Shown here: one piece after another, positions 10,918 through 24,395 of the stretch
Position numbering within the stretch: the stretch's first letter is position 1
Layout of the letters: every line of letters starts with the position of its first letter
From: Crambe crambe
Taxonomy: Eukaryota > Porifera > Demospongiae > Poecilosclerida > Crambeidae
Reading direction: 5' to 3'
NCBI GenBank assembly: GCA_963924555.1
Contig: OZ004583.1
Span: 6,896,582-6,960,581, forward strand
Length of the DNA stretch: 64,000 nt
Notes under the pieces: model-generated
The model's input: the letters and a program-made list of their open reading frames with translations, nothing else
The model's database searches: none
What the model was told of the DNA's origin: nothing
Translations under genes and position numbers: made by a program

Positions 10918-11086
10918 TGAGCTACAATATATTGTTTTATACACACACGTATTATTATACACTCATTATAGATGGTTTACACTATTAGGCTCATCAGCAT
11001 TGGTACATGTATAAAAACTTGAGAGCTCATAGAGTTCAATGCCCTGCTTTAATTAGCCTGTACAGTGTCTGGAAGCATAATTACTA

Positions 11087-11123
<37 letters not shown>

Positions 11124-11815
11124 ATGTCAGCTTCTCTTCCTGCGCATGCGCATCGCCAGTGAGTAATCGCTATCCAATTGTGAGAAAAATAATTCATATG
11201 ACGTTATAGAGAAATGAAATTATCTTTCCTATGGTTGTTGTTTGAGACTTTGACGACCATCGGTGAGGGAGTTATGGTGCGAAGAATAACTTCTGGCCGT
11301 TAATCGGTAGGCTACGCTAATTATAATCTTCTAACGATTATAGGCTATGCTTGAATTATTGTATTCTTGGATTCTCATGCTATAGGTAGCTATATCTATT
11401 ACTTATGTTTCCTGGTGTTTAGAGCTAATCTAGTACTGTAGCTAGTTTAAAAGGTAGCTATAATTGTTGCTAACAGAGAAAAGGATGCAGTGCTGCTCTG
11501 CAGCCACTAGATCAAGTTGACGTGTCATGCATGCAAAATGTAGTAATTATTAACATTAAAATTGTTGCTCAATATTACCTCCTTGTAATCGTATCAATAT
11601 ATACAATAGGGTCTACAACATGAAAAATCAACACTTAGAATCTTCAGCATTACCCTCCAGTACAGTACACATAATGCATGTGAAGGCGCTACCAACCAGG
11701 GACGTTCATGCACATGCGCAGTGAGATTCCGTTCCGTGAAATAGGGTCCCAAACTGTTTTATTCCATTCCATAGTATAGTAGCCCATTGTCAACACGCAT
11801 CGTAGCTAATGGCAG
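10918..11815. other. Duplicated AB spacer, first copy
   Basis: No gene. This spacer, with the pogo relic that follows, is almost identical to 22803-23640 after B4, so it belongs to the duplicated AB unit. It contains GCGCATGCGCATCGCCAGT (about 11141), close to an NRF1-type palindrome, but no gene start follows it. Confidence 0.6.
11090..11120 (+). repeat. Uninterrupted 31-G homopolymer
   Basis: Thirty-one consecutive G downstream of B2. The paralogous place after B4 (22976-22988) has 13 G, and after B6 and B10 the same spot reads only GGAGGGGGAG. This is slippage-driven length change at a duplicated site. Confidence 0.85.
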
Positions 11816-12570
11816 CTGCTGAGGGAATAGTAAAAAGTCATGATAGTAGCTAACTTGCTTCTTTCTAATGGTGGGCACATTCATTTAAGTAAGTACTGGG
11901 CAAAGAATTTTTTGTATCGCATGGGTTTTGTCAAACAAAGGGCAAATACTACAGCAAAAGTGACTGTGTCAGATTTAGAGGCTTGTAAATCCCAGTTTTC
12001 TTATATGTTGTTGAAATGGAAGAAATTCCAGTAATTGGGACCATAAGTACCTGTGGGCAACTGGATTATAGAAGGAAGCAAGAGAGTAGAAATTGTTGGT
12101 ATGGACGATAAGAGGCAGATTACTATGTACCATGGAAGATGAGTTTCTGCCACTCCTCAATGCTTACAGTTTCCTAGCTACTGGGACGTCATGTACTCTC
12201 ATAATCACTGCAAATGAATGGACCACAGAAAGTTACATACAAAAAATTTTGATCCCATTCATAGGTGTGCCCTAAACCTCAGCCCTCAGTAATCAGTTCT
12301 TGTATTGTTTGACAGATTCAAAGGTCAATGTACTCGATGCACACAAGGTATACTCTCTTTGCTGGACAAGAATAATATATTATTCTCTATGTGATAGCTA
12401 GTACCTGCCAACTGTACAGATTGCCTCCAATAAGGCAGCCAAGGAGTGTCTTCACATTCCAACAAGGTGTGCCGGGAGTTGCAAAATCAGTTGATAAGCC
12501 ATTCAAGTGTAAAGTGGTTGATTGACTACATCAAGTCATACCCTGAAGTTATGGAATGGATTTAAAGAGC
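11816..12570 (+). pseudogene. Decayed pogo-type DDE transposase, copy 1
   Basis: Fragments of a Tc1/mariner-pogo (CENP-B/Jerky-like) transposase appear in order but in several frames with stops: HIHLSKYWAKNFLYRMGFVK, KVTVSDLEACKSQF, MEEIP, VEIVGMDDKRQIT (1st Asp region of the DDE catalytic fold), TTESYIQKILIPFI, a FKGQCTRCTQG stretch, SLLDKNNILF and ELQNQLISHSSVKW. Intact relatives cut and paste DNA at TA sites. At least five frame breaks or stops are visible, so it is inactive. It lies in the B-to-A spacer and was duplicated with it (second copy 23637-24395). Confidence 0.75.
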
Positions 12571-12834
12571 CTGGAATTCTCCAGAGAAGTGACGATTATG
12601 ATGCACATCTTTAAACAATAATTAAAATTACAGGAAACATGGAGTAAAAGGGACAAAACTACAGCAATATAGTAAATGACAGTCATGCCTGCTTATTATT
12701 GAAGCATATAGCTAACTATAGCTATGTACATTAATTGCTCCAAGGATATGGGTGTAAGCTAGAACACTGCAATGACAATAAAAGCAGTCATTATCCTTAT
12801 GATTTTCTGTGACTTTGACTTTTATTTTCCAACT

Positions 12835-13273
12835 CCAGGGCGTAAGAAGATGTTTTCTAGTGGGGGGGGGGGGGGGGGCGGAAATTTTTATGGCCACGCC
12901 CACTTTGTTTAACCACGCCCATTTTGGATACCTATCAACTGGTTCAGTGGCGTCAAGTATCTGCTATTAAGTCTTCCTGGACTCTACTATAGCACAGAGG
13001 AGAATTCAATCTGATTCAGTTCTCAAATACAGGTAACTATCGATGTAAGCTTGCATGCATTATAATTGTAGTTGCAAGTGATGATGCTGGTCCATCTTCA
13101 GAGACCTCAATCACAAGCACTTCTAGCTAGGTGTTACTAATACTTAATTAACCACTGTGATGTTCTAGTAGGTGTTACTGTGATGTTGAATTTGCATATA
13201 GCTACAGTATAGCTAATGCCTATGTGCAGGTACTATCCATTTTGAGTGGGGGGCCCAGCTTCTTACGCCCATG
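12835..13273. mobile_element. MITE with GGGCGTAAGAAG ends upstream of A3
   Basis: Inverted ends CCAGGGCGTAAGAAG and CTTCTTACGCCCATG enclose 439 bp, with the 4-bp repeat AACT on both sides (12831-12834, 13274-13277). The spacer before A5 has the empty site TTCCAACTCTCTCAG at about 24640, which confirms the insertion happened after the AB units separated. It includes a run of G (about 12861-12878) and two CCACGCCCA boxes. Confidence 0.8.
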
Positions 13274-13315
13274 AACTCTCTCAGCTCTCTTCAGCCAGCA
13301 GATCAGACACCCAGC

Positions 13316-13407
13316 CACGCCCCCTTCTCGTCATCCGCGCGCGCTGACGTAATCTACTCTATGGCCCCACCCACCTTGCAAATGATCGGTACATGCAGTT
13401 GCTGTTA
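13316..13407 (+). promoter_or_regulatory. Promoter region of receptor gene A3
   Basis: CCACGCCCCC (about 13315-13324) followed by CCGCGCGCGC and TGACGTAA (13345-13352) lie within 95 bp of the start codon, matching the arrangement before A1 and A5. It was moved downstream of a recent MITE, yet the motif block is intact. Confidence 0.45.
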
Positions 13408-16400
13408 ATGAATCCGGCCGTAATGAAAGTCTCAAGCTATCATTATGCAGAAGTCAAACTCATCCTCATATCACTGCCTTTTATCTTGAGAGGATTAACA
13501 CAAGGTCAGAACAAGCTCCTAGTGCTAATAGCTAGCTAATTTCTTTTATTATTGCAGCTCGTCCAATCCTAACATTGGATTCCACCATATCTTCCCATGG
13601 AATGGTTTGTCCTCAGGCAACTTTCAACTGTAATGCTACAGACTTGCCATCTACCACACTGAGGTGGTTCATCAACGATGACATCATTGCATCCTATCCA
13701 TATGATCCCAATCACCAATTCCCACGAAATATCCAGTCAATGTCGACCCATGGAGTGATAATTCGCATACTTCAAGCATACTTCAGTGCCTCTAGCATGG
13801 ACCGTGCTAGCTTTCACTCAACTCTGAGTGGTAATCTCTCAGTCATCAGAGAGATGGGAGGACACAGCATCAGTTGTGGTAGTACAGGCACTAAAAGTAA
13901 CAATGTTGATCTGGACTCTATACTAATTAGAGGTATGTATAATGCATGCCTGGGTAAGAGGTTAAGCTGTAATGTCATCGAGTATAACAGCATGCTGATT
14001 TTAGCTAATTTATTATGACTGTTATAAATCCTGTATTTCGTCCCTATAAAGAATTGTGAGAACTTGCTCTTGGAGAAGCTTTGTTAGCTACAGTGATACA
14101 ATAATAAGATAAATAATGTATTTTTTGGAGTGTCCTATGCCACCCCTCCCCTTTTAGCTAACTATCACAAGTTGCGGAAGCTTAACGGCACAGATAGGCT
14201 TGCGTGGTCTTTGAAATTTTTTTTCCAGTGCATGGATCAGAAAGGACCCCCCTTTTAAAATTCCTATAGATCTGCACCTGTGCATGTATCATTAACATTG
14301 TCGTTCTTAGAATTTACGCTTCTTTCCATTGACACTAGTAATAGTTAATATAAATTCCCTCTCAGCTCCTCCTCCTGCCCCTCTCATCTCCTGCTTCCTC
14401 TCATTCCTCACTCAAAATCTATCGATCGGCTTCTCATGGTCTCCTTCCTTCACCTCCCAACATGACGTAGAGAATTACCATGTATCAGTTAGCCCTAGCC
14501 TTCGTCACAGTGAACAGGATGTTTCTCCCAGTGTGGATTATCACTCCCCTGGACTCATTTTAGGGACTACTTATTCTTTCATGGTCAGTGCCTACAACTG
14601 CAGAAATCAGGAAGGGACAAGGGACACATATATTGTCCAACCACAAGGTAATCACGCATGATGGTCATTCTGGATTAACTAGCTATGTAGCTAAATAGCT
14701 AGCCACTGCTAAACTATAGCTATGTCACAGTTTTTTAATATCAGCAGTATGTATAATAATAATGATGGTATAGTTTACTGCATGTAGCTATATCCACAAT
14801 AGCTAAACATACTGTACCTATAGTTGACTCATAACCTCAGCCCCCAAAGACTTTCTGAAATGCAAAATAGTCAATTAATGATATCTTGTTTTTGATAAAG
14901 TAGAGATATTCTTGTGTGTTTGCTCATGATATAGATTATTAAGGATTGTGTACAGCTACAACTAGTAGTTGGTCAGGTCATGTGACTGATGCTCACCGAA
15001 GGCCAGATTTTTCACTGACGTATAATGATTGACAAATTGTGCATGCCACAAAATAAAATAATCCCAACATTATATATCAATTTCAGCATGCAGCAACTGA
15101 TGTGCTAGCTACGTATTTTGTTCAGTATGCACTCTACCCAAAATTCAGTGGCAGATCTAGAAAAATTAAAAGGGAGTTTCAACTATTCCGCGTGGCGGGA
15201 AATTTTAGTCTGACCACGCCCACTTTTTTGTTTATGTTTAGAAGATCAGCTAGCTAGCCGTTTCTGGACGACTGATCTGAATTGAATTAAGGCTCTTTGA
15301 AAAGACTCTGAGCATGCTCAGTACAGACAGGTGGGTATTTAAATAGCGTGTGCTATAGACTGGCCCTCTATTGCGCGCACTAGCACAGCAAAGGGGGTTT
15401 CAATGGAAACCACAGAAACCCCTCTAAATCCGCCACTGAAATTGATATTATTATTGGTTTGCATCATCTTGTGAAGGTAGTAGCTATACACTGCCTTGCC
15501 CGTTGATTAATACATGATCGATCCCCCTGTTCACAGTAATTAGTTATTTGTATTATAATTTTGATCTTACGGAGCAGAAATTCAAAATGGAGTTATTGGT
15601 ATCATTCTAAAGCTCTTAATCTGCATGGTTTTTAAATAAAATTTGTACACCATTTTGTTCCTGAGTTATACTTAATTGAATTTTACATCTCATGTACATC
15701 TTTCTCAAGTACTATCACATTTTATAGCATCTTCCATACCAACTACTACTGAAATCAAAGCAAGCCTGTTTTATAACAATTCCACAAACTTTTCACTTTC
15801 AATAAATTGGAATATCCATCAAAATGTGAGTTATCTAACTAGCTATGATTTGATCTTGCTCGTAATAATGTGTATTTTACAGAAAAATCCTGACTCTATG
15901 AAATGCAAATATGTTGTGAACTTCACTTTAAGACTGCTGGAGAATAAAAGGAATGACACTGTTTATTTAAAGCACTTTTCTTCCAGATCTGATATCTGTA
16001 GCAATGGTAGATGTTCTATTTCTCTTTCCTTGCTCATTTCAAATGAGAGTTACACACTGATACTCCTTGCTGATAGCATGTTCTATCGATCTGTTACACC
16101 TACCATTCCTGCGATGGTCTTTGGTAAGCATGCAGCAATCACATTGGTTAGCTATGCTCTGACATTAACTTTTTCACCCTTCCCAACCAAATTGAATAGC
16201 TATAGCTACTCAGCTGCCTGTGATTAACATGTGGTTCTCCCTCACTAGGTGGTTCAAGTCATTATTACTTGATGTATTATTACCTAATGGAGAGGACAAG
16301 ATGTATACCAATCGCCATATGTTCCAGTCCTATGGAACTAGATGGATGCACTATTCAGTATGGAACTGATCCATTTTATAACATGCTGAGTCAACCCATT

Positions 16401-17240
16401 CAGGTCCCCCTCAATTCCCCAAAAGTCTTGCCAGCAATGAAGAGGAATACAACATACTATCACCATGTGACTGTAATTGACAACTCCACTACAGTTGCCT
16501 TGAGGAGCATTCATAAAGCAGGAAATTGTGAAGAATCTTCTGATGTAAATCAAATAGCTAGCTAAAGCTAGTGCATTAGTGAAATTTCATAGAGTAACTA
16601 GCTATCTTTGCTCCATGCCTGAGAAATCTATTAGCTAGTTGTAGCAAATGCATGCTTTTGATTCTTGTTGACATCTATCTTCTTTTCATAGGGATGGAAA
16701 ACTGGTTTCTTTGCAATCCTTTTCCTATCAGTATGCTTATTCGTCATCATCGTGTCGATATCACTCTTCATAAAATGTGATGTCATAATCTTAATTACAG
16801 GGGCTCCCTCTAATCTTATCCTAACCATCCTTGGGGACCCAAAAAGTGTCCTGATTGGGAGGGTTTCACTTCAGAGGTCAAGATTAGCAGGAACTCACTT
16901 TTTTAAATACTTATTTAAAGCTACTGACTTGAATTATACTCTTTCAGATAAAAAGAAACTTAAGCGAAAAAATATCACTCAGTTGAACACTTTTGGAGTT
17001 ACTGTTCCATCCCACCAGCCTTATGAAGAAGGTAGGGAAGCAGAAACCACAGGATCATCTTTACGATCTCTGAGGCCTGTGATCACAACGACTGAGTCTA
17101 AAAGTGAGGAGCTACAAGAGAAGCACACTTATGACACTCTTCATATCCCAAACTATGAGAATAACGATATAGATGATATTAATACAAGTTTGGTCATAGA
17201 TAACATGCTGTACCTGGAGCACGAATATGAATGTACATAG
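13408..17240 (+). CDS. Receptor A3: Ig-FN3-FN3-like membrane protein
   Basis: Exons: 13408-13504, 13558-13932, 14366-14647, 15728-15825, 15883-16123, 16249-16544, 16692-16776, 16948-17240; 588 aa. Very close to A1 in exons 4-8. The Ig exon is 9 bp longer than in A1, giving QFPRNIQSMSTHG in place of the shorter A1 loop. Its signal peptide uses MNPAVMK, like A1 and A5 only. Start choice: a second in-frame ATG six codons on (MKVSS) is also possible. Intron 3 holds the CAGTGGCGG MITE. Intron 7 is 171 bp with no stop in frame, as in A1, so a longer isoform with 57 extra residues is possible. Confidence 0.85.
15146..15438. mobile_element. CAGTGGCGG-family MITE in intron 3 of A3
   Basis: Same insertion point, AAATT duplication and orientation as the copy in A1; the left end has one change (CAGTGGCAGAT). 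It reached this place by gene duplication, not by a new jump. Confidence 0.85.
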
Positions 17241-17328
17241 TTAGCTAGTGAGCTACTTCATACACACACGTAGACGGTTACTATATTATTAGACTCATCA
17301 GCATTGATACATAGCTAAAATTAGACTC

Positions 17329-17334
17329 AATAAA
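17329..17334 (+). promoter_or_regulatory. Candidate poly(A) signal of A3
   Basis: AATAAA 89 bp after the A3 stop and 90 bp before the B4 start. Confidence 0.5.
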
Positions 17335-17423
17335 CAATCAAGCTGTACAATAACAGAATGAGCTCATCCTAATCGCGCGCGCAGCTGCTAACCCTGATCT
17401 GTAACTAGTTGATAACTGGCGCA

Positions 17424-20400
17424 ATGATGAGAGGTTCCAACGATTATCATGCAGTTGAACTTATAGTCATGCTACTGCCCCTTATCTTGAAAGGAAAACT
17501 GCAAGGTATGGAAATGCTGAGCTGGTGGAGATGTAGTTACTGCAGCATAAAATGCTCTGTTTTGTTGCAGCTCGTCCTATTTTAGTCTTGAATACTATAT
17601 CTTCTCATGGAATGGTTTGTCCTCAGGCAACTTTCAACTGTAGTGCTACAGATTTACCATCCACCACACTGAGGTGGTTCATCAACGATGACATCATTGC
17701 AGCCTATCCATATGATCCCAGAGCTAGTGACCAATTCCCACAAAATATCCAGTCAATGTCCACCTATGGAGTGACAATTCGCATACTTGAAGCATCCTTA
17801 AATGCCTCTAGCATGGACCGTGCTAGCTTTCACTCAACTCTGAGTGGTAATCTCTCAGTGATCAGAGAGATGGGAGGACACAACATCAGTTGTGGTAGTA
17901 CAGGGACTAAAAGTAACAGTGTTGATCTGGACTCAATACTAATTAGAGGTATGTATAATGTGCAATAATAGCATAGCTATAATGTATAATTGAGTATTTA
18001 GACAGGCTATAGGAAAAGGGGGCACTTCACGCAAAAATTTAAAATGGAGTTATTAATACCACGCTATAGCTCATTATCTTAGAATTTCACCGATACTACG
18101 CTTGAGGCTAAATCTTAAACCACCGCGGAGCTATAAGCGCTTGAAGTGCATCACCTCAGAGACTAAGATTGAATAAGCGTTTTGCAATACAGTCTAATCG
18201 CCAGCGTGCATCCGGTTGTATTTACGCAATACAATTTCATTTACATGCTCATCACGCGGAATATACGGACACTGGGATACTAGGAAATTTTTTATGACCT
18301 TGTATCTCTGGATTCTGTCAACATAAATCAACAAGACTTGGGCGGCAGTTTTAGGCCGGCACAGATGACCTTTAGTGTAAATTTGGTACACGTAGCTATT
18401 ACCACTAGAGAGTTATCAAGCCATGTCTCAATTTCAAGTGTATTGTTGGATTATAGGGCCATTTCCTGTAAACAAGTTATTTCATTTTGATACCAGGTAC
18501 ATTCTATAGAGGAATACTTACTGCATGTATATATCCAACAATCATTTCTGTTCAAACATAATAACACAGTATAAATGACACCACATCTTTGCCACAAATA
18601 AATCACAATACACACTATAATGACTACAGTCTTGACAGCTTTGTTTCTTCTTCAGTGCCTGCAGTGATCAATGACAAGTAAAGTACATCGGAGTAAACAT
18701 GGCCCCTGCTACATTTGTGTCATAAGGAGAGCGTGCAGTATACATCCAGAGAATATGGAACAAATGTTAATTTTGGACCCAATGTCAAGCTTGCTATAAC
18801 CGAGTAGCAGGAAATGTAAATTTTCACCCAGGACCGAAGGCCCAAACCAGTAACTACTGGTATATTAAACTGCAATGCAAAACAGGGTCTACAGGCATAC
18901 TAACATAGCCACACCTTCTAACAGGGAAATAACTGGTGGCGTTCACTGTGAATAACATAGTAAACACACTTTCAAGGAACACTACATTCAGGTTTACAGT
19001 ACCTTGCAACTTGCAAGCTCATAGGGAGTGAATGTGTATCAGATCCAACACAGAGAACAGTACTCTAAATATTGCCCATCACCGACATATCAACCCTTAT
19101 TTGAGCCAGATCAGTAATGAACAGTCTACCCTATCAAAGTAGACATGAAAATTATTTGAGACAGATGAAAAATTCTAACTTGAGAATGATTCTAACACTA
19201 CTATGATTATATTAAACATACACTTATATGTACAAACATGGGCCATTTGCTGTAAAATGTAAGTATCAACCTAAAGTATGGACATACATGTTAGAATACA
19301 TACTGACTATATGTTTGTAGTAAGATAACTTCTGTTCATCTCTCTGAAGGGCCCTTAAAAGCCATCTAAACTTCCATGACTCTCAACCACCATGGCTATT
19401 CTATGCTAAAAAGAGTTACTGTTTACTTACATAGCAGATGGTAAGGTAGAATAAGCCTATCACCATCTGTTGAGAATAAACCTACAACCTATAAGGTTTC
19501 TAGTCTGATGAAAAGCCGAGCTCAAGAAATGTACCTCAGCGGCCATTTTCTCAAAAATTATGACGTCATCATGTAATACAAAAAGTATTGTAAATATGTA
19601 CGCTGGCGATTAGACTGAATAAACGGCGTCTAAACATTGAACTTCCGGTCAATACCCAATGCTCCGTAAATCCTTACGTAAGTCCGTATAACGCGGTGAC
19701 ATCATTTAATTTATCTCACCTCGTGTAGCAGCTGTGTGGAGAAGAAGTAGACTTAGCTTTACTACGTTGTTATCTTTGAGCGCTTGGGTTATCTGAGGCA
19801 TGCTAGATATGGAACAAGTTCTGAATAATGATCAGGTAAAGTTTGGGTAGATAGATGTTTGTACATCAGTAGTTTTAATAGTACTTGGAAGTTTTATGAT
19901 CCTATCTCTGCTGTATTGGTTGATTCCTGTGGAAGTGGTGTTAGCCTGAGTTGGAATCTAGACACTGGTAGGATCTGTGCTGTGTTTGACTACTGTCTTG
20001 GGGTTGAAGGAGACATAGAATTCATCCAGCACCTCCATATCTGGATCTTCTGACATATGAAGTTGGATGGCTCCTACCACAACCTCTTCCTATCTGTAGC
20101 TAGCTAAATATCTGTGTAGCTACTTTGTATTCAGTAGAAATCATCAATATGAATTTTTATTGTTGTGTGGGGAATTTCCCTTATTTCCGCGCATTACGCT
20201 CATACATCCTCCGTAATTGAAGATTGAAATTTGGGCACGTAGGATGTGAAATAAGTTCCGGGTGAGTAGCTCACTTCAACTCGAGCGCTTGCCTACTTCA
20301 GCCTTCCCACTTCCTGAAATTTGGCAGGAAGTTAGATAAAGGACTGAAGATACTGTGGAGGCAAGGAAAAAGAAGTGGATAAAAATAATTTTTTTACCTA

Positions 20401-22802
20401 AGGCTAGTTTAAACGCGCATATCTCAAAAATTTATCTTGCGTGAAGTGCCCCCTTTTCCTAAATCGAGTCAATATTAAGGTAAAGTGGGGGTATTTCGAA
20501 TGGTGGATAATTCTATATTGTTCGAACTATTGAGACTTCTGAGCTCAATGTTGGAGGATATAGCTAATCTACTATAAATAGTAGAATATGTCTTTCAAAA
20601 TAGAGCTCATGAGTTCGAAGAGTTTTGAAAATATTTGATACTTTGGAATAGCCCCGCTTTGCCTTACTGATTTCACAGAAGTGTAAGGCCCGGCATTAAT
20701 TGTGTGAATCCTGCTATGTTGTTATGAAAACTTAATACTCTTGGGGGAGATGATACAATATTGGATTGACATAAATAGAAATATCATTTTGGAATATCCT
20801 ACTCTACAATAATAATGACTGTGGTTACTGTCACATATACGTATATCTTGAAGTTTAGTTTCATTATTACACCAGCTAACTATTTTCCCTCAGCCCCTCC
20901 TCCAGCCCTTCCCATCTCCTGCTTTCTCTCATTCCTCACTCAAAATCTATCGATCGGCTTCTCATGGTCTCCTTCCTTCACCTCCCAATATGACATAGAG
21001 AAATACCATGTATCAGTGAGTCCTAACGTTTGTCACAGCGAACAGGATGTTTTTCCCAACGTGGATTATCACTGCCCTGGATTAATTTTAGAGACAAATT
21101 ATTCCTTCACAGTCAGTGCCTACAACTGCATAGATCAAGAAGGGACAAGGGACACATTTATCGTCCAACCACAGGGTAATTTTAGACTGATTAATCACAG
21201 TATGTGTGGCTTGACAGCTCCCCTATCCATTATATTATAGCTACTATCTGATAATCTGCATAACAGATCATTAAAAACTTATGGCAATACATTTTTATAT
21301 GTAGCATCTTCCATACCCACTCCTAGTGAAATCAGAACAAATTTATTCTATTATGATAACAATTCCACAAATTTTTCACTTTTAATGAATTGGAATCTCA
21401 ATCAAAATGTGAGTTGTGAGCTAATAGACTGAGCTGGATATACCTTATAATATTATGTTTACAGCCCAATTTAATGAGATGTGAATATGTTGCGAACTTC
21501 ACTTTAAGACTACAGGAGAACAAAAGGAATGACACTCTATACTCAAAGCACTTTTCTTCCAGATCTGATATATGTAGCAATGGTAGATGTTCTATTTCTC
21601 TTTCCTTGCTCATTTCAAATGAAAGTTACATACTGATACTCCTTGCTGATAACACGTTCCATCGGTCTCTTACACCTACCATTCCTGTAATGGTCTTTGG
21701 TAAGTACAATTATGAGCTAAAACTGTAGCTGTAACCCAAGTGTGTGTGGGTTAGCTCTACCTTCTATAATCACCCCCTTCCCAACTTCCCCTTACTATAG
21801 GTGGTTCAAGTCATTATTACTTGACGTATTATTACCTAATGGAGAGGACAAGATGTACACCGATCGCCATATGTTCCAGTCCTATGGAACTAGATGGATG
21901 CACAATTCAGTATGGAACTAATCCATTTTATAACATGCTGAGCCAACCTATTCAGGCCCACCTCAATTCCCCAAAAGTCTTACCAGCAATGAAGAGGAAT
22001 ACAACATACTATCATCATGTGACTGTAATTGACAACTCCACTACAGTTGCCTTGAGGAGTGTTCACAAAACAGAAAATTGTGAAGAATCTTCTGACGTAA
22101 ATCATTATTACGTAGCATGTGGATTAGTAAGTATATTTTCATACAATGTAGAGGAATTATCTTTGCTCCATGCCTGAGAAATCTATTAGCTAGCTGTAGC
22201 AAATGTGCATGCTTTTGATTCTTGTTAACAGCTATCTTCTTTTCATAGGGATGGAAAACTGGTTTCTTCGTAATCCTTTTCCTATCAGTGTGCTTATTCG
22301 TCATCGTCATGTCGATATCACTCTTCATAAAATGTGATGTCATAGTCTTAATTACAGGGGCTCCCTCTAATCTTATCCTAACCATCCTTGGGGACCCAAT
22401 AAGTGTCCTGATTGGGAGGGTCTCACTTCAGAGGTCAAGATTAGCAGGAACTCACTTTTTAAATACTAATAATTTACTGACTTGAATTATACTCTTTCAG
22501 ATAAAAAGAAACTTAAGCGAAAAAATACCACTCAGTTGAACACTTTTGGAATGACTGTTCCATCCCACCAGCCTTATGAAGAAGGTAGGGAAGCAGAAAC
22601 CATGGGTTCATCTTTACGATCTCTGAGCCCGGTCCCAGTGATCACGACGACTGAGTCTAAAAGTGAGGAGCTGCAAGAGAAGCACATTTACGACACTCTT
22701 CAGATCCCAAACTATGAGAATAACGACATAGATGATAATAGCTTGAGTTTGGCCATAGATAACATGCTGTACATGGAGCACGAATATGAATGTACTAGCT
22801 AA
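17424..22802 (+). CDS. Receptor B4: Ig-FN3-FN3-like membrane protein
   Basis: Exons: 17424-17505, 17571-17948, 20894-21175, 21305-21408, 21465-21699, 21801-22096, 22249-22333, 22501-22802; 587 aa. The Ig loop is distinctive, DPRASDQFPQNIQSMSTYG, two residues longer at its start than in B2. The gene is stretched by a 2.4-kb transposon nest in intron 2, but all exons and splice sites are intact. Exon 6 has a private change (ARATGTACACC coding RCTP) otherwise found only in D8. The tail ends MLYMEHEYECTS as in B2. Confidence 0.85.
18012..20459. mobile_element. 2.4-kb TA-flanked DNA transposon in intron 2 of B4
   Basis: The ends GGAAAAGGGGGCACTTCACG and CGTGAAGTGCCCCCTTTTCC are perfect inverted copies over about 22 bp, bordered by TA (18010-18011, 20460-20461). 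The neighbouring intron sequence matches B2 and B10 on either side. I find no transposase ORF. The element has itself been hit by another (18190-19617). Tc1/mariner-like by target duplication only. Confidence 0.8.
18190..19617. mobile_element. Nested 1.4-kb element with CAGTCTAATCGCC ends
   Basis: Left end CAGTCTAATCGCCAGCGT and right end ACGCTGGCGATTAGACTG are inverted copies, and similarity continues imperfectly inward (ATTTAC-CAATAC). The 4-bp repeat AATA flanks it (18186-18189, 19618-19621). No ORF of note inside. Its CAGTCTA termini and 4-bp duplication resemble the element at 29564-30622. Confidence 0.7.
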
Positions 22803-23636
22803 TGAGCTACAATATGTTGTTTTATACACACACGTATTATTATACACTCATTATAGATGGTTTACACTATTAGGCTCATCAGCATTGGTACATGTATAAA
22901 AACTTGAGAGCTCATAGAGTTCAATGCCCTGCTTTAATTAGCCTGTACAGTGTCTGGAAGCATAATTACTAGGAAGGGGGGGGGGGGGACTTTGTCAGCT
23001 TCTCTTCCTGCGCATGCGCATCGCCAGTGAGTAATCGCTATCCAATTGTGAGAAAAATAATTCATATGACGTTATAGAGAAATGAAATTATCTTTCCTAT
23101 ATGGTTGTTGTTTGAGACTTTGACGACCATCGGTGAGGGTTAATCGGTAGGCTACGCTAATTATAATCTTCTAATGATTATAGGCTATGCTTGAATTATT
23201 GTATTCTTGGATTCTCATGCTATATTACTTATGTTTCCTGGTGTTTAGAGCTAATCTAGTACTGTAGCTAGTTTAAAAGGTAGCTATAATTGTTGCTAAC
23301 AGAGAAAAGGATGCAGTGCTGCTCTGCAGCCACTAGATCAAGTTGACGTGTCATGCATGCAAAATGTAGTAATTATTAACATTAAAATTGTTGCTCAATA
23401 TTACCTCCTTGTAATCGTATCAATATATACAATAGGGTCTACAACATGAAAAATCAACACTTAGAATCTTCAGCATTACCCTCCAGTACAGTACACATAA
23501 TACATGTGCAGGCGCTACCAACCAGGGACGTTCATGCACATGCGCAGTGAGATTCCGTTCCGTGAAATAGTGTCCCAAACTGTTTTATTCCATTCCATAG
23601 TATAGTAGCCCATTGTCAACACGCATCGTAGCTAAT
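22803..23636. other. Duplicated AB spacer, second copy
   Basis: Near-identical to 10918-11815 apart from the G-run length and a few small deletions. No gene. Confidence 0.6.
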
Positions 23637-24395
23637 GGCAGCTGCTGAGGGAATAGTAAAAAGTCATGAGAGTAGCTAACTTGCTTCTTTCTAATGGTGG
23701 GCACATTCATTTAAGTAAGTACTGGGCAAAGAATTTTTTGTATCGCATGGGTTTTGTCAAACAAAAGGCAAATACTACAGCAAAAGTGACTGTGTCAGAT
23801 TTAGAGGCTTGTAAATCCCAGTTTTCTTATACGTTGTTGAAATGGAAGAAATTCCAGTAATTGGGACCATAAGTACCTGTGGGCAACTGGATTATAGAAG
23901 GAAGCAAGAGAGTAGAAATTGTTGGTATGGACGATAAGAGGCAGATTACTATGTACCATGGAAGATGAGTTTCTGCCACTCCTCAATGCTTACAGTTTCC
24001 TAGCTACTGGGACGTCATGTACTCTCATAATCACTGCAAATGAATGGACCACAGAAAGTTACATACAAAAAATTTTGATCCCATTCATAGGTGTGCCCTA
24101 AAACTCAGCCCTCAGTAATCAGTTCTTGTATTGTTTGACAGATTCAAAGGTCAATGTACTCGATGCACACAAGGTATACTCTCTTTGCTGGACAAGAATA
24201 ATATATTATTCTCTATGTGATAGCTAGTACCTGCCAACTGTACAGATTGCCTCCAATAAGGCAGCCAAGGAGTGTCTTCACATTCCAACAAGGTGTGCCG
24301 GGAGTTACAAAATCAGTTGATAAGCCACTCAAGTGTAAAGTGGTTGATTGACTACATCAAGTCATACCCTGAAGATATGGAATGGATTTAAAGAG
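23637..24395 (+). pseudogene. Decayed pogo-type DDE transposase, copy 2
   Basis: The same broken transposase as at 11816-12570, with the same stops and frame breaks, so it was already dead when the AB unit duplicated. Differences are scattered single bases (for example FVKQKANTT here, FVKQRANTT in the first copy). Confidence 0.75.
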
